From positions 19,812,871 to 19,876,870 of the forward strand of contig CM041298.1 in NCBI GenBank assembly GCA_023052935.1: 64,000 bases of DNA, written 5' to 3'. The DNA is from Piezodorus guildinii. Taxonomy: Eukaryota > Arthropoda > Insecta > Hemiptera > Pentatomidae. Positions 11,264 through 22,205 of the stretch are shown one piece after another; position 1 is the stretch's first letter; the number at the start of each line of letters is the position of its first letter. A program made the position numbers and the translations under genes. The notes below the pieces were generated by a model. The model searched no databases and was not told the DNA's origin. It saw only the letters and a program-made list of their open reading frames with translations.

Positions 11264-11384
11264 CAGTAAATACGAAAATCTAGCGAAAAACGCAATTGTC
11301 TTCTCTACTCCAACGCTCACAACACAGACTAACATTCCACATAACTACAAAAGCCTTAACCCTTGGTTTTGCTCAGTGTTCCCG
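11264..11384. other. Short unassigned spacer
   Basis: No recognised element. The open frame at 11157-11459 runs across the LINE tail, this spacer and a SINE fragment and is fortuitous. Confidence 0.4.
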
Positions 11385-11510
11385 AGCCTCTTTGATGTTA
11401 GGTACTCGTTAAAGATCCTTATTCTAATAAAAACTAAAAATTTAGGACTCCCACTGTAGCATCGTCCGATTACCCATAGTAGCATAAAGTGGCGTTAAAC
11501 AAACAAACAA
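11385..11510 (+). mobile_element. SINE-B 3' part
   Basis: Matches the 3' half of SINE-B (GGTACTCGTTAAAGATCC, CCCACTGTAGCATCGTCCGA, ending GGCGTTAAACAAACAAAC). The tRNA-like head is missing. Confidence 0.7.
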
Positions 11511-11629
11511 CTTAGATACGATTTAATACGTGTAGCGGATGCCTCACGCTCCCGCTCACAGGTAGCGCTAGTGTTACCGTCCAAATATGTAAAGACGTAC
11601 TATTTAATAATATTGTATATCTTAACTTG

Positions 11630-12632
11630 CAAGGTGATGCACTATCACCACCGTTGTTCAGAATAGTACTGAAACTTATTCTAAAGGATATGGAATGGGA
11701 AAAATATGGAATAAATATAAATGGTATTCAAATAAATGTACTTAAATATGCTGATGATGTGCTACTGATTTCCGGAAAAGAAGAAGAGATAGTGACAATG
11801 CTGAAACAACTTAGGTATAGAAGTGCACAACATTGACTGTCTTTGAACTTGGCAAAAACTAAAATAATCACCAGCTCCAGTGTCGCAAAAGTAAAAACAG
11901 ATCTTCCTGAAATCAGTGTAGTAGATGAAATCAAATATCTTGGACAAGTGATATCTTTTAAAGATAGACAGTCTACTGAAATCCATACTAGGACAGCTAT
12001 GGCTTGGCGGAAATATTGGAGCTTAGGGATGGTTATGAAGAACAACAATATCAGCCAACCTCTAAAAACATTAGCCTTCAATAGCTGTATATTGCCTGTT
12101 CTATCTTATGGATGCCAAACATGGTCCCTCAACAAGCTTCATGAGAGAAAAATAATAACACGCCAAAGAGCAATGGAGAGGAGCATGTTAGGCGTAAGGA
12201 AAAGCCAAAAGCTAAACAGTCAAAAAATAAGATAAGCTAGCGGTGTCACTGATGCAATCAGATTCATGAGAAAGGTGAAATGGCAATAGGCTGGTCATCT
12301 AATGAGGGAAAATGAGAAAAACTGGGCTAAAATGTTGACTGAGTCGACCCCATTGGATAGGAAAAGGAACCGAGGCAAACAAAGAAGAAGGTGGATCGAC
12401 GAAATTAAAAAGGCAGGAGTGCTATGGTCACATAAAGCCAAGGACAGAGAATTTTGGAAGATGAAGATGAGCGAACTCTTCAACTCAAGTTCGGGTAGTT
12501 ACCGTTAAAGACTTTAAACTCCTGAAAAGGTCTATGAACATATATGTATATAAAGAAAGAAGAAAAAATAAAGTTTGTAAATAAAAATGTACATATAAAT
12601 GTTTATATGTACATCAATAAATCTTATTATTA
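11630..12632 (+). mobile_element. RTE-1-like LINE insertion with 14-bp target duplication
   Basis: Starts at the RT motif QGDALSPPLF (about 11630-11660). It carries KYADDVLLIS with an intact catalytic Ala-Asp-Asp near 11743-11775, then IKYLGQVISF (about 11930) and a YGCQTWSLN block (about 12107-12130) typical of RTE-type ORF2 thumb regions. After a stop and a frameshift comes the C-terminal block RGKQRRRWIDEI (about 12370-12410). The 3' UTR runs to about 12632. TATATCTTAACTTG at 11616-11629 and 12633-12646 is a perfect target duplication. Stops at about 11834 and 12233 make it inactive. Confidence 0.88.
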
Positions 12633-12646
12633 TATATCTTAACTTG

Positions 12647-12857
12647 GTAATCTTTAACCCACTAGTTTCAATCCTTGCTACCTTTTTCATTTCTGGCAAA
12701 ACTCCTAAAAATAAGAGACTTTCTAGTTTAGATTATCTATTGGAATGCTGTCAATGAGCAGTTTCTCTTTATGCCTTTTATCTAACAACTTTTTACTAGA
12801 TGTTTTAAAAATGTAGTTGTAAATATCAATAAATAAATATAATAAAAAAAAACTTGG
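12647..12857 (+). mobile_element. Jk-1 LINE 3' fragment
   Basis: Degenerate end of the Jk-1 ORF and 3' UTR, closing in AATATCAATAAATAAATATAAT and an A-run. Its left edge coincides with the RTE-1 target duplication, so RTE-1 may have inserted at its border. Confidence 0.6.
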
Positions 12858-12887
12858 TATTGTCATGGTATGTCATTGGTATTATAT

Positions 12888-13214
12888 AAAAAAAAAAAAA
12901 AAAAACCTCTACTACTACAACCCATGAAGGGTCTTGGGCTCGGTACATATAGAGATTCGTACTGTTTCTAGGCCAACGGCAGTGCAATGAGGTGATTAGG
13001 CCTTAATCGCGCTCAGCCGCCAGGTTTTTCCCCAATTAATTTGGGTACCCACTTTATAGAGGCTGGGTCTGCCTCAGGAGGGTCTCCATATCCTAGGGTC
13101 GCCCTCCGACTGAATTAACAGAATAAATAATATTCTGCCAGAGCCGGGATTCGAACCCAGGACCCGGAGAACTGTAGACTAGCGCTCTATCCACTAGACC
13201 ACGCCGCTCCCCTA
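12888..13214 (-). mobile_element. SINE-A, full-length with 13-bp target duplication
   Basis: tRNA-headed SINE read on the minus strand. The head (13205-13145) has an A-box-like TGGTCTAGTGGATAGAGCGC and a B box GGTTCGAATCC, in tRNA order and spacing. A body of about 230 bp and a homopolymer run (12888-12905) follow. Perfect direct repeats ATTGGTATTATAT at 12875-12887 and 13215-13227 mark the insertion. RNA polymerase III transcription is expected from established SINE biology. The Leu, Arg or Asp origin of the head was not resolved. Confidence 0.88.
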
Positions 13215-13227
13215 ATTGGTATTATAT

Positions 13228-14105
13228 GGTAAATTGTTTATGTTACTGTTTTATGAGAGTAAATAAACCTTAGGAGGTATATTTCTCTTTGGCCAAGACA
13301 CTAGTCTGGTATAGAAGCTCTCACTATCAATAATTAACATTGTGGAGTAACATCCTCAAGAGTTAGCTCAGCTCTTCAGTTCACCTACCTGCTTCTTCCA
13401 GGCGGTATCTCCCGAAGTCAGAGTATCTCTGCCTTTGTATTTCTTACGTGGCTTTATTTCACTTCAGTTTTCAACCTCCACTCTTTCATACTTCCTATTC
13501 CCTTTATAGCATGCGGTGCATGGCTTCCACCCATTCGCACTTATGCGGAATCCTATCCACAGCTCTTGAGCTTCTACCTCACGGTGGATCCCATCCTAAC
13601 CAGTATCCTCTGCTAAATGGCAGGTGCGGGTTCGTTCCCTACCTGCCAGGGTAAGCTCTTACCTGGTGCTGCTGTGCGTGCTTTTACTATGGCGGGTACC
13701 AACATCCATTTTACTCTCTTCTTTTAATCAACACGCCATTGTCGAGATCTTCTGAGACTATCTTACCTAATTTATAACTATACCTTGACATAAGTTATCA
13801 AAAGCGTGAGATATTATTTAAATATATTGTCACCAAATGTATTTATTTCTTATCATTATTTTTATTTATTTATTTTCTTTTTACTTATGTTAAATCTATT
13901 TTATTTTTTTCCATCATTAATTTTGTATCTTAAATTCGTTAAATATGTTAAATTTCATGTTATTCTTAGCGGAATTAGTCCCCGAATAAAGTTTTCTTCT
14001 TTTCTTCTAAGTAATACTTTTTCTAAAATCTTTCTCACTGTTTTAAGTAATTTAACTTTTATGACATTAAATGGATAAACAACAAACAAAATTACAAAAG
14101 CCTAA
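13228..14105. other. Unassigned stretch
   Basis: 13380-13690 is GC-richer. It contains an inverted repeat (GGCAGGT/ACCTGCC around 13619-13650) enclosing GGGTTCGTTCCC, a weak B-box look-alike, so a diverged SINE is possible. The 68-codon frame there has no recognisable domain. The remainder (13690-14105) is AT-rich, and its 90-codon frame is low complexity. Confidence 0.4.
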
Positions 14106-14109
14106 TTTA

Positions 14110-14240
14110 CGTGGCTATCATAAGGCCGATAGGGACCTGTAAAGTTCATCGTTGGGGCTTATGTGAACTATGGGATTCTTCATACAAACCTTTCGTAAAA
14201 TGCTGAATACTCCTTTTTTTTTTTTACGAATAAACTTAGA
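14110..14240 (+). mobile_element. Degraded Jk-1 LINE fragment
   Basis: Weak but collinear match to the Jk-1 segment encoding IIRPIW..ELW.S and LRKILNAP, ending in a T-run. No frame is maintained. Confidence 0.45.
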
Positions 14241-14244
14241 TAAA

Positions 14245-14740
14245 TATCTTTATAGATATATCTTTAAATTTTGGCAACTGTAACTTAAATCTATAATTGG
14301 CACGCTGAGGCTCTGGGAGGTGTAGGTTCTTCCCGACCGTAATGGTAATTGGACGCCTGGGCTGGTTAATTACTTAAGTAAATTGGAAACAGTTTCTCTT
14401 TGTTTGAGGGGGTCCAGTCACTGTCACTTTGTCAATTAGATGTCCCCCACTGGAGGAATAGTCGCGACAATTGGGTTTTGTTACCTCATCAAAACTTCAA
14501 AGTATATTGGAATTCGAGGGTATTGATTGCATTCGAAGGGTGGTTTCTTCATCTCATGTACCTTCTACTTCGGAAATTTATATAAAATATTATATACTAT
14601 AGTGTATCATTATAACAAGCAGTTATGTCTTGGTTGCTAATCGAGTTGTTTCTAATAAGAGTTGGTTTCCACGAGTAAGGTATGCATAATTTACAGTAAT
14701 CAAGGTATAGTGAACAATTAAACCTTTTTCATAATTGCCA
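14245..14740. other. Unassigned stretch
   Basis: Includes a somewhat GC-richer block (14300-14460). The 61-codon frame at 14400-14585 shows no family resemblance I can name. Confidence 0.35.
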
Positions 14741-14744
14741 CCAA

Positions 14745-15525
14745 AAATTATTGAGATCGTAAAAATTTTGGAATTTGTGTTTTCAACAGAAATACACGTT
14801 AATTCACGCAAAAAGGTCTGTGGCTGGTAATTATAGCGCCAAAATTAAAAGTCGTACGAAAATGAAATTTCATATTTAGGATAACCCCCGAGATGTTACA
14901 GCAACTTTTTTTTTATCTAATTCAGCTAATCTGAAAAATCACTTTAAACCATGCATTTTGGACCGATTTTAATTGAACTTCTTGAGGATGTAAAATTTGA
15001 TGGGCTTTAATATCATACACTTTTCATTCTGATTGAAATAGTGCTTAAATTCCAATATTTTAATGTTTCTTACTCTAAAGTACCTTTAATTTTGTATATT
15101 TCAAAAAATTAAGCACATCATCTTGTTAGCATTGATAAATAACTGCTAAATATGCAATTTGAGGGAATTTGATGAAAAAGTTGAGGAGAAAAATACCAAA
15201 TATTTTTTATGCAATTTTTGTGTTTTGAACCCAAGAATATTAATAATATAGATATATAATATATTCATAGATTGATAAAGATTTTGGAAAAAATATCTAA
15301 TACACAGAATTTTAAAAGTTGGTGGAAAGTGTTGAAAAGCCGATAAAACTAATTGATTGCTGAATATAAAAATATAATTATTTATTAAAACACACGTTTC
15401 TATTGGAATTCGACTAAAATTAATCTTTAACAATTTATTTTTTATCTCTAAATGTATTTAAACATTCTTAAACTGATTTAACAACAGAGGTATGGGAAAG
15501 GCATATGTTGCAGGCGGCAGATTTT
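14745..15525 (-). repeat. DR-A near-full copy
   Basis: Minus-strand DR-A, diverged, with the GGAATTTGTGTTTTCAAC right-side block near 14770 and the left end GCATATGTTGCAGG..GGCAGATTTT near 15495-15530. The AC/GT run is nearly lost here. Confidence 0.7.
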
Positions 15526-15597
15526 TTATTGTTATTTTCTAATTTCAAATGTTTTAGACTGGTGGTTTAAATTAGATTATGTGAAATACACGAGATA

Positions 15598-15790
15598 AAA
15601 GGGTCACCTGTGGTGCTGTGGTTTGTATAGTGTAGTAGCCTTCTATTCCCGATGACGAAGGTTAAAACCTGGCATGTTGCCCTAGGATTTGTTAATAGGA
15701 GTAAATTATTCTGAATAGTGTGGTCCCTCGGAGAGGAAGTAAAAATGTGGTACTAGGACTGTGCCATGTTATTGTTTGAGACCTACAGAA
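15598..15790 (+). mobile_element. SINE-B head and middle, diverged
   Basis: Begins GGGTCACCTGTGGTGCTGTG as in the 31983 copy and continues through the CCTAGGATTTGTTAATAGGAG and TGGTCCCTCGG blocks. The 3' half is missing, and an (AC)n follows at about 15820. Confidence 0.6.
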
Positions 15791-16489
15791 AACTTTTGTA
15801 TAGATATGTGAATATATACACACACACACATAAACGAAAATAGCCTGAACGGAGAACTTCTTGGCAGTCGAAAAATCAATAAAACAAACTACGAATAAAA
15901 TTAATCTTCTCAATTCGCTTTAGGGGATTAGTAGATAGTAAATAAATTTTCAGTCACAAAATCACATTTTTTTTATCACGTTAGAATTGTCTATTTTTCT
16001 AAATAAATATTAATATAATATTAATATAAATATAATATAATATTTCATAAATTAATATAATATATTAATATAATATAATATTAATATAAATATTTTGTAA
16101 ATAACTATTGGTCCCAAACTTTTAACCGACAGTGTACACAAAAAACCGAAAAATTAGAAAAAAGAAGAGTGAAATGAGACAAGGTTTTCAATTATTTTAT
16201 GTAAATACTTTTTTCGTAGTTACACTGAAAAATAAATTATAACGGTGATTTATATCAGTTATCTATTTCCATACAATTCTTTGAACTAACTTTCATTGGA
16301 ATTTTAAATTGAATAATGGCCTCTAAAAACATGAAAGTTTTAAAAACTCATTCATTTAATCTCTTGAAGATAACGATGAAATATTGTGTGTATAATATTT
16401 TTAACTAAAACTTTTTAATGAATAATGTTTTTATTTTTACTATATAGACATGACACACCTGTTCTTATTTTTCAATTTTAAATCTAGAA
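15791..16489. other. AT-rich unassigned stretch
   Basis: Contains an AATATTAATATAA-type irregular repeat at about 15995-16105 and no credible ORF. No match to other families in the window. Confidence 0.45.
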
Positions 16490-16729
16490 ACTTTTTGGAA
16501 TAAGTAATCCACCTTGAAACATGAGAATGGAAAGATACGGATCTATAAAAATGTTATTTACCAATTAAAAAAAAAAATCATACCGAAAATAGTCAATTAG
16601 GGTATTTTCAAACATTTATTAAATTACGATTTTGATAAACGAAATGGCAATACATTTATGAAAGTTAAAGATTAATAGACTACAGAAATATTTACCCACA
16701 GTAAACTAATATTTTATAAAACCATTTTT

Positions 16730-17790
16730 ATTTTTATTTATTTATAGTAATTTACAACTGTACTAAAGAATACAATAAGTAAATATGTAGAATGAATATA
16801 AAAAGTCATGAAAATGTCTTGAGAAAGAACCACTCAGTGGTAGCACTTCACTAACTATTTTAACACAGTAGGTAGCGAGGCCACCTTCTTTTCAGTCGCC
16901 TTGGAGGGTTATCAGGGATATCTGAGGAAGATAAATTACGGACAAGTGGGTTTGTATGTGCAGGGAGTTTAGAATGGAAAGAGGAGTATCTATCACGGGC
17001 TATGTCTGCAACAAATGGGATGTTTAGGTCATTATGGAGGATTTGATTTGTGACAAAATAAGGAGCATTCAGGATTTTGCGAAGGATTTTGGATTGTAAG
17101 GACTGGATGTGGGAGGAATTAGATGGTTTCGTAGAGCCACAAAGCTCGATTCCATATGTCCAAATAGGTCTGATAATTGTGATGTAGATGAGTCTTTTGT
17201 AATGTACTGGAAGTTTTGAACGTTTGTCTAGTAAGTGTTGTAGTAATCGATATCTTCGAGCAGTTTCTTGTCGTTTCAGTCTTGTATGAGGATTCCAAGT
17301 AAGGCGCTTGTCAAGATGGAGACCTAGGTATCGGATTTGTTCTACAGAAGTAAGGGTAATGTTATTAAAGGATACTGGGGGGCAGGAAGTCATCGGTTTG
17401 CGACGAAGGGTAAAGGTGATTTGGTGGGATTTGTTGGGATTTATTTTAATCCTCCAATTTCGACACCATTCTTCAATGGCTTTGATGTGGGACTGAAGGG
17501 TTTGGGATGCTGTAGTTGGATCATTATGGACTGATAAGACACACGTGTCATCAGCATAAGTATTGAGGACAGTGCGAGGATGAAGTGGAATGTCAGCTGT
17601 ATAAAGGGAGTAGAGGATAGGACCTAAGATACTAACCTTGAGGCACTCCAGCAGATAGGGAAAATGTGGATGAGTAGGAAAACTTGTTGTTTACTTTAAA
17701 GGTTCAGCCAGTAAGGTAGGAACGCATTAATAGGAAATATGTAGGGGTGAGGAATTGACGGAGTTTGTAAAGCAGTCCCTGGTGCCAGAC
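16730..17790 (-). mobile_element. Jk-1 LINE insertion with 15-bp target duplication
   Basis: Minus-strand, 5'-truncated Jockey-like LINE. The ORF covers QIRYLGLHLDKRLTWNPHTR, IIRPIWTYGIEL, KILRKILNAPYFVTN and the C-terminal RRLKRRW block (17393-16860). Upstream, in other frames, motif B and a readable YADDTCVLS (about 17560-17535) are kept in frame with the preceding TADIPLHP block. TATAAAACCATTTTT at 16715-16729 and 17791-17805 is a perfect target duplication. The inverted paralogue near 32590-32610 lacks the insertion, which confirms both borders. Confidence 0.92.
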
Positions 17791-18100
17791 TATAAAACCA
17801 TTTTTGAAAATCCAATTAATAAATTAAATCGTCTAATCATACCTAATCAATGTAGGTAGTGAACTAGTTTTATTTTCCTTTCTTCTATGATTATTTAACC
17901 AACAGTAATCATCAATAAATCATATTAATTAACAATTAAAAGTAAGATCAATGAATAAATGGATGGATGAAAAAGAACGATGGTGTAAGTTTATATCAGT
18001 TCTTCGTACAAAACCCACAGTTTTGTTCTTCACTATTTTCCTTCATTCCAACCTATGGACTGTAACGATGAAGTGAACGATGCTTCTTTGCTTGCTGTTT

Positions 18101-18370
18101 ATTAATTTAACGTCACTTTTATACTAATGTGGCTAATCAGACGATGCCATCGTGGGAGTCAAATTTTGCCTATACAGGTTTGATTATGATAGGGATCTTT
18201 AACGAGTACCTGACATCGCACGTGCTTGGGACCATCTTTTTACGTCCCCCTCTAAAGGCATCAATAAGGATTTTTTACTCCCATTAAAAAATCCTTGGGC
18301 CATCTGCGGGTTTGAACCCGGGACCTTTGGCATAGGAGGCTGTTACGCTAGCACAGGTGGTCCCACATGA
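18101..18370 (-). mobile_element. SINE-B full-length copy (within the inverted segment)
   Basis: Minus-strand SINE-B. Its 3' end is TTTAACGTCACTTT (plus-strand view, 18108), with the CCCATTAAAAAATCC body block, and the tRNA-like head is at about 18300-18365 with a B box readable as GGTTCAAACCC on the minus strand. The same SINE occupies the same position in the paralogous segment at 31983. Confidence 0.8.
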
Positions 18371-18424
18371 ACAACGGTGTAATTGTGCGTTTACTGTATT
18401 TTTTTATATAGCAAAAAAAAAAAT

Positions 18425-18970
18425 GTATACGTCCACAACCCATGAAAGGTCTTGAGCTCCGTATATTTTTTAGATTAGGGATAGATCACGCCCAGCCAAC
18501 TGTTTTTTCCATCAATTGTATGTACCTGAGTTATCAGAATAAATAATATTCTGCCACAGCTGGGATTCGAACCCATGACTCAGGGAAATGTAGACTAGTG
18601 CTCTAGATACCAGGTTTTCCCCCATTTTTTTGTGCCTACTTAAAAGAAGCTGGGTCTATCCAAGGAGGGTCTCCATACATCAGGGTCGCCCTCTCCCCTG
18701 CTGAAATATCAAAATAAATAATATTCTGCCACAGCCGAGATTCGAACCCAGGACACAGAGAACAGTAGATTAGTGCTCTAGCCAACAGGTTTTTTACGCT
18801 TTTTGGCTATCCGCTCTACAGAGAATGGTTGTGCCACAGGAGGGTCATCATACCCTAAAGTCGTCCCCTGGCTGAATTAACAGAATAAATAATATTCTGC
18901 CACAGCCGGGATTCGAAACCGTGACCGGTAACTGTAGACTAGTGCTCTGTCCACTAGGCCTCGCAACTCT
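18425..18970 (-). repeat. SINE-A head-to-tail tandem array, three units
   Basis: Three consecutive partial SINE-A units (about 18425-18611, 18612-18785 and 18786-18970), each ending on the plus strand in the same head sequence with a B-box complement (GATTCGAACCC or a variant) at about 18564, 18739 and 18910. The period is 171-175 bp. Units 2 and 3 begin at the same internal point (the AGGTTTT block), which suggests tandem amplification by recombination, not independent insertion. Confidence 0.8.
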
Positions 18971-18978
18971 CTTTTTTA

Positions 18979-19827
18979 TTGGGTTGTGTCACATAAAATG
19001 CCGTTTTCAAGGTAAAGGATTTTTATTAAAAATACGATATGAAAACAAGATAATTTTATTACAAGTATTTACCTACTTTTTCTACACATTTTCCCAACGT
19101 TACACCAACTTTTTTATCCCCGGAATTGAAAAACTCTGAGCTTTGAAGTGAAACAAAATCTGAAAACGAACTTTTCACCTGATCATCATTTTCAAAAAGT
19201 TTTCCTTTGACGTAGTTGTCTAAATTCCTGAACAGATGATAATCTATTGGAGACAAGTCGGAAGAATATGGTGGGTGCAGAAGAACTTCGTAGCCCAGTT
19301 CCTTCAATTTTTGTACGGTATATTTTGAAAGATGGGATCTTGCTGCCGCTCAGTGAGATCATGCGGTACCCATGTATCGAGCTTTTTTACTTTCCCAATA
19401 ATCTTTAAATGTCTGGAAACGGTAGATGCACTTGCATTTAGTTGTGCTGAGAGTCCTTTAACTATTTGGTAGGGGTTTCCTTCTACTGTATGAAACATTA
19501 GTAAACCAACGGCGAATGGTCCGTTCATTAGCACTCCTTTCCCCAAACGCCTTGCAAATATTTCTAGCAGCCTCAGCTGCTGAATGTCCGAGTTTAAACT
19601 CGTACTAAAATACTACTCGTAAATCGCGTGTTTCCGTGTTCATATTTGGAGGTATACTAAAAAGTGGGTAGTTGATTGGGAAGCTAATGTTTATAATACA
19701 AAGGTAGAGGATTAGTAACGGTTTACTTTAAATATGTAAACATTCGGAAGAAAACAACCGAGACCTGCAAAATCCTTTATGTAATTCAGAAACTATAAAA
19801 ACGGACATTCCATGTGAAACAACCCAA
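18979..19827 (-). mobile_element. Mariner-type transposon, internally deleted
   Basis: 849-bp element between TA dinucleotides at 18977-18978 and 19828-19829. The terminal inverted repeats are about 30 bp and start TTGGGTTGT in both ends. On the minus strand the helix-turn-helix segment NERTIRRWF is readable near 19545-19515. A downstream frame holds HPPYSSDLSPIDYHLF (19276-19229), the block that contains the last Asp of the mariner D,D34D triad. The middle, with the first two catalytic Asp residues, is missing and the two parts are out of frame. The element could only move if transposase is supplied in trans. Confidence 0.9.
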
Positions 19828-19829
19828 TA

Positions 19830-20155
19830 TAATTACTTAAATATTTCATGCATAGGTAAGTAAAACATATATTAAATAAATATTTTCTTCTTTCTCCACT
19901 ATTTACATTTCGAAACATTATTGAAAAACATAACCCATGCTAAGGACAGTGAATTCAAACGCAGCTGATTCATTAATAGGTAAATAGCAAAAGATATAAA
20001 GTAGATTAAGTCTTGAGTGAAACAAAAGGTAAATCTGGACGAGTGCCGTTTGGATTAGCCAAGTTTGTCAATCAAAGTACCCCGACCTCACTTTGTTATT
20101 AACCCTTTGTTAGGGTTCTCAACTTGTATGTTAGCTCAATACCTCTCTTATTTAA
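19830..20155. other. Unassigned stretch
   Basis: AT-rich. It begins with a word resembling the DR-A terminus (CATGCATAGGTAAGTAAAAC, about 19848-19867), but there is no longer match. Confidence 0.4.
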
Positions 20156-20159
20156 AAAA

Positions 20160-20260
20160 TCTGGTGCGGGCTACACACGACTTTTACTTACCTCTATTTT
20201 TAAAATCAATGAAAGAATTTTAAAATACAGTTAGAGATGAAGATACGTGTATATTATGTA
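20160..20260 (+). repeat. DR-A left-end fragment
   Basis: AATCTGGTGCGGGCTACACACG and ACTTTTACTTACCTC, then about 60 bp of DR-A. It breaks off at AGATACGTGTATATT. Confidence 0.65.
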
Positions 20261-20559
20261 CAAATATGTATTGCTATGTTTTTAACCGCCTGCTTTTCTA
20301 AGGCAGCGGTAGCTTCAAAAACTAGCTTACTTACTATATTTAGTCAATATATAAACTATATTTAATGATACCATGGATCTCCTTTCCAAAGGTATCGTGT
20401 TTACCAATCCAATAGGTGGCATGCAGGGTAAGATTAAAGTAAACAAGATTCAATTAATACATTACTATAATTATTAATTTACACATATAAATTATATTAA
20501 CACATTGCCTAGAACTCTGATTGAGAATACTGAGGGACATTTTACTACCTTTGCCATAC

Positions 20560-21590
20560 AATATTACAAATAACGATATACCTTTGAAACACTTAACCGG
20601 CTGGCGAAAGTGAAATCAGTCTTAGGTCCCCTTTCTCGGCATCATCCTCCAGCTGCTCTCAAAACCCCGACGGCCACCTCCTCTTCTTGTAGATGGAACC
20701 CGACTCACTCTTCCTGAGGATAAAACTTGACTGCCTCTTCGGTACTTCTCTCTCATTCTTGTCACCTCGGGTGGGCCGAGATGGGAAGTGCCCCGGTTGG
20801 CGGTATAGCCTTTGTGCTATTATTCTTATCTTTTCACCCATCTTAATATTCTTGTTGGCCGCCGCTGGGGGGAAACTACCAGAGGATTCTGGTACCGCTG
20901 GGAGGCCCATACCGATGGGAAATCTAGGGGGCTATGTAAACACCTGTTTTGCCGACAAAGGTTCGTTATCGTTAATTGTTTAATATTAAAATTATTTAAT
21001 TATGAACTCCCCTCATTATCATCAATACATTACAGTATATTACTGTTCTTATATTCAAGAATGAAAAATATTATTAAAACAATATTTTTTTTGTTTTCTC
21101 CTTTAGCTTTTCAGTGGATTTCGAATTCGAAAGTGGATGTAAAAATTACTTTGTGCTCAACGTATCCTGGCAAAGCTCTAGGTCGCTGAACATACACAAC
21201 CGTCGTTCCTGGAACGCACCGTAGAGAGACGAAGGTTAAATATATACATTTTTTAAAATGTAATATATTAGATATAGAATTGATGTTACAAGCGATATAT
21301 GAGAGAATAATATTAGAGGTGATGGGGTTAAACATATCGAGTAATATAGGAAGAGGAAGGGGAAGAGAATAAAAAGTCCGAAGGGAGAGAAGCAATTTCA
21401 GGAACAGCCTTTGCAGGGGCCGATCTGCTAGGGAATAATGCATCTCCTTTGTGTACCCCTACCATTCCAATCCCTTCCACTCCTCCTTCTTCGGGTTTAA
21501 TCTTTTCTACTCTCCTTAACTATTTTAAATAACACTCCTTTCTTTTCAATATTACAAGTCCATCTTCTCTACAAAGAAGGTCTATTCAAA
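20560..21590. other. Unassigned GC-richer island and flank
   Basis: 20580-20970 is markedly GC-richer than its surroundings, with overlapping open frames on both strands (20693-20983 plus; 20659-20910 minus). The minus frame is basic and Ser/Arg-rich. I recognise no domain in either. It may be a fragment of a transposon 5' region or an exon-like relic. 20990-21590 returns to AT-rich DNA with a purine-rich strand at 21330-21400. No splice or poly-A evidence argues for a gene. Confidence 0.35.
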
Positions 21591-21854
21591 TATTAATGTA
21601 AAAAGTCTGATGCGCGAAACACACAACTTTCATTTTCCTCAATTCTCGAAATGATGCCTACAAAAATCTGGTGCGGGCAACACACGCCTTTCACTTACCC
21701 TCGTTTTGAGAATCAATTAAAGAATTTTCAAATACAGTTAGAGATAAAAATTAGTAAAACTATTAACGAATTAATCAAATTAAATTTCTAAAGAAACATG
21801 TGTTTCATTAAAAAATCTATTATATTATTATCTAAAATAATCAGTTAGTTTTAT

Positions 21855-22028
21855 TGCTGGAAGGAATTAGTCAGGGTGGCGGTCATTAAATGAAACAACT
21901 GAATAGTTTCAACTATTTTATTGTTTGCCAACGTTTCGACCCCCATTGTGGGTCATCATCAGGGCGTCTGGTAGTCGAGTGGAAACTGACTGGTAGTTGA
22001 GTTTATATTATAGTTAGTAATAATAATC

Positions 22029-22111
<83 letters not shown>

Positions 22112-22205
22112 GAATCCCCTTTTATCTTGATCATCGTATAACGTTCAAGGTTTCACCGATTATTTAAGACGGGACATTGTCGGTCTGATCACCTACACTA
22201 TTATA
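21855..22205 (-). mobile_element. Penelope-like(?) insertion with hammerhead-like core
   Basis: Insertion in DR-A. On the minus strand 21962-21933 reads CTGATGA, a short GACCC/GGGTC stem, then GAAAC, matching the conserved core order of hammerhead ribozymes. A related left flank recurs at 33958-34030 (AATTAGTC..GGGTGGCGGTCAT). A (TA)n run lies at 22037-22107. Penelope-like retroelements are known to carry hammerhead motifs; the assignment here is inference from the core only. Confidence 0.45.
22037..22107. repeat. (TA)n microsatellite
   Basis: About 70 bp of TA dinucleotides inside the insertion at 21855. Confidence 0.95.

Larger units (their letters stand above)
16490..18370 (+). repeat. 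Inverted paralogous segment, copy 1
   Basis: Aligns in inverted orientation with 31983-32830 along its whole length once the Jk-1 insertion (16730-17790) is removed. Shared landmarks include AATAAGTAATCCACCTTGAAA (16500), the AATTAGGGTATTTTC block (16598), the palindromic-looking ATCAATAAAT area near 17910, the GTTTATATCAGTTCTTCGTAC block (17990) and the SINE-B at its right end. It was therefore copied as a unit that includes SINE-B, either by segmental duplication or as an unnamed transposon. Confidence 0.75.

Noticed and set aside
18100..18370. Possible genuine tRNA gene from its B-box-like sequence
   Set aside because: The same sequence occurs as a dispersed SINE head with a shared body at several places, and the cloverleaf is incomplete.
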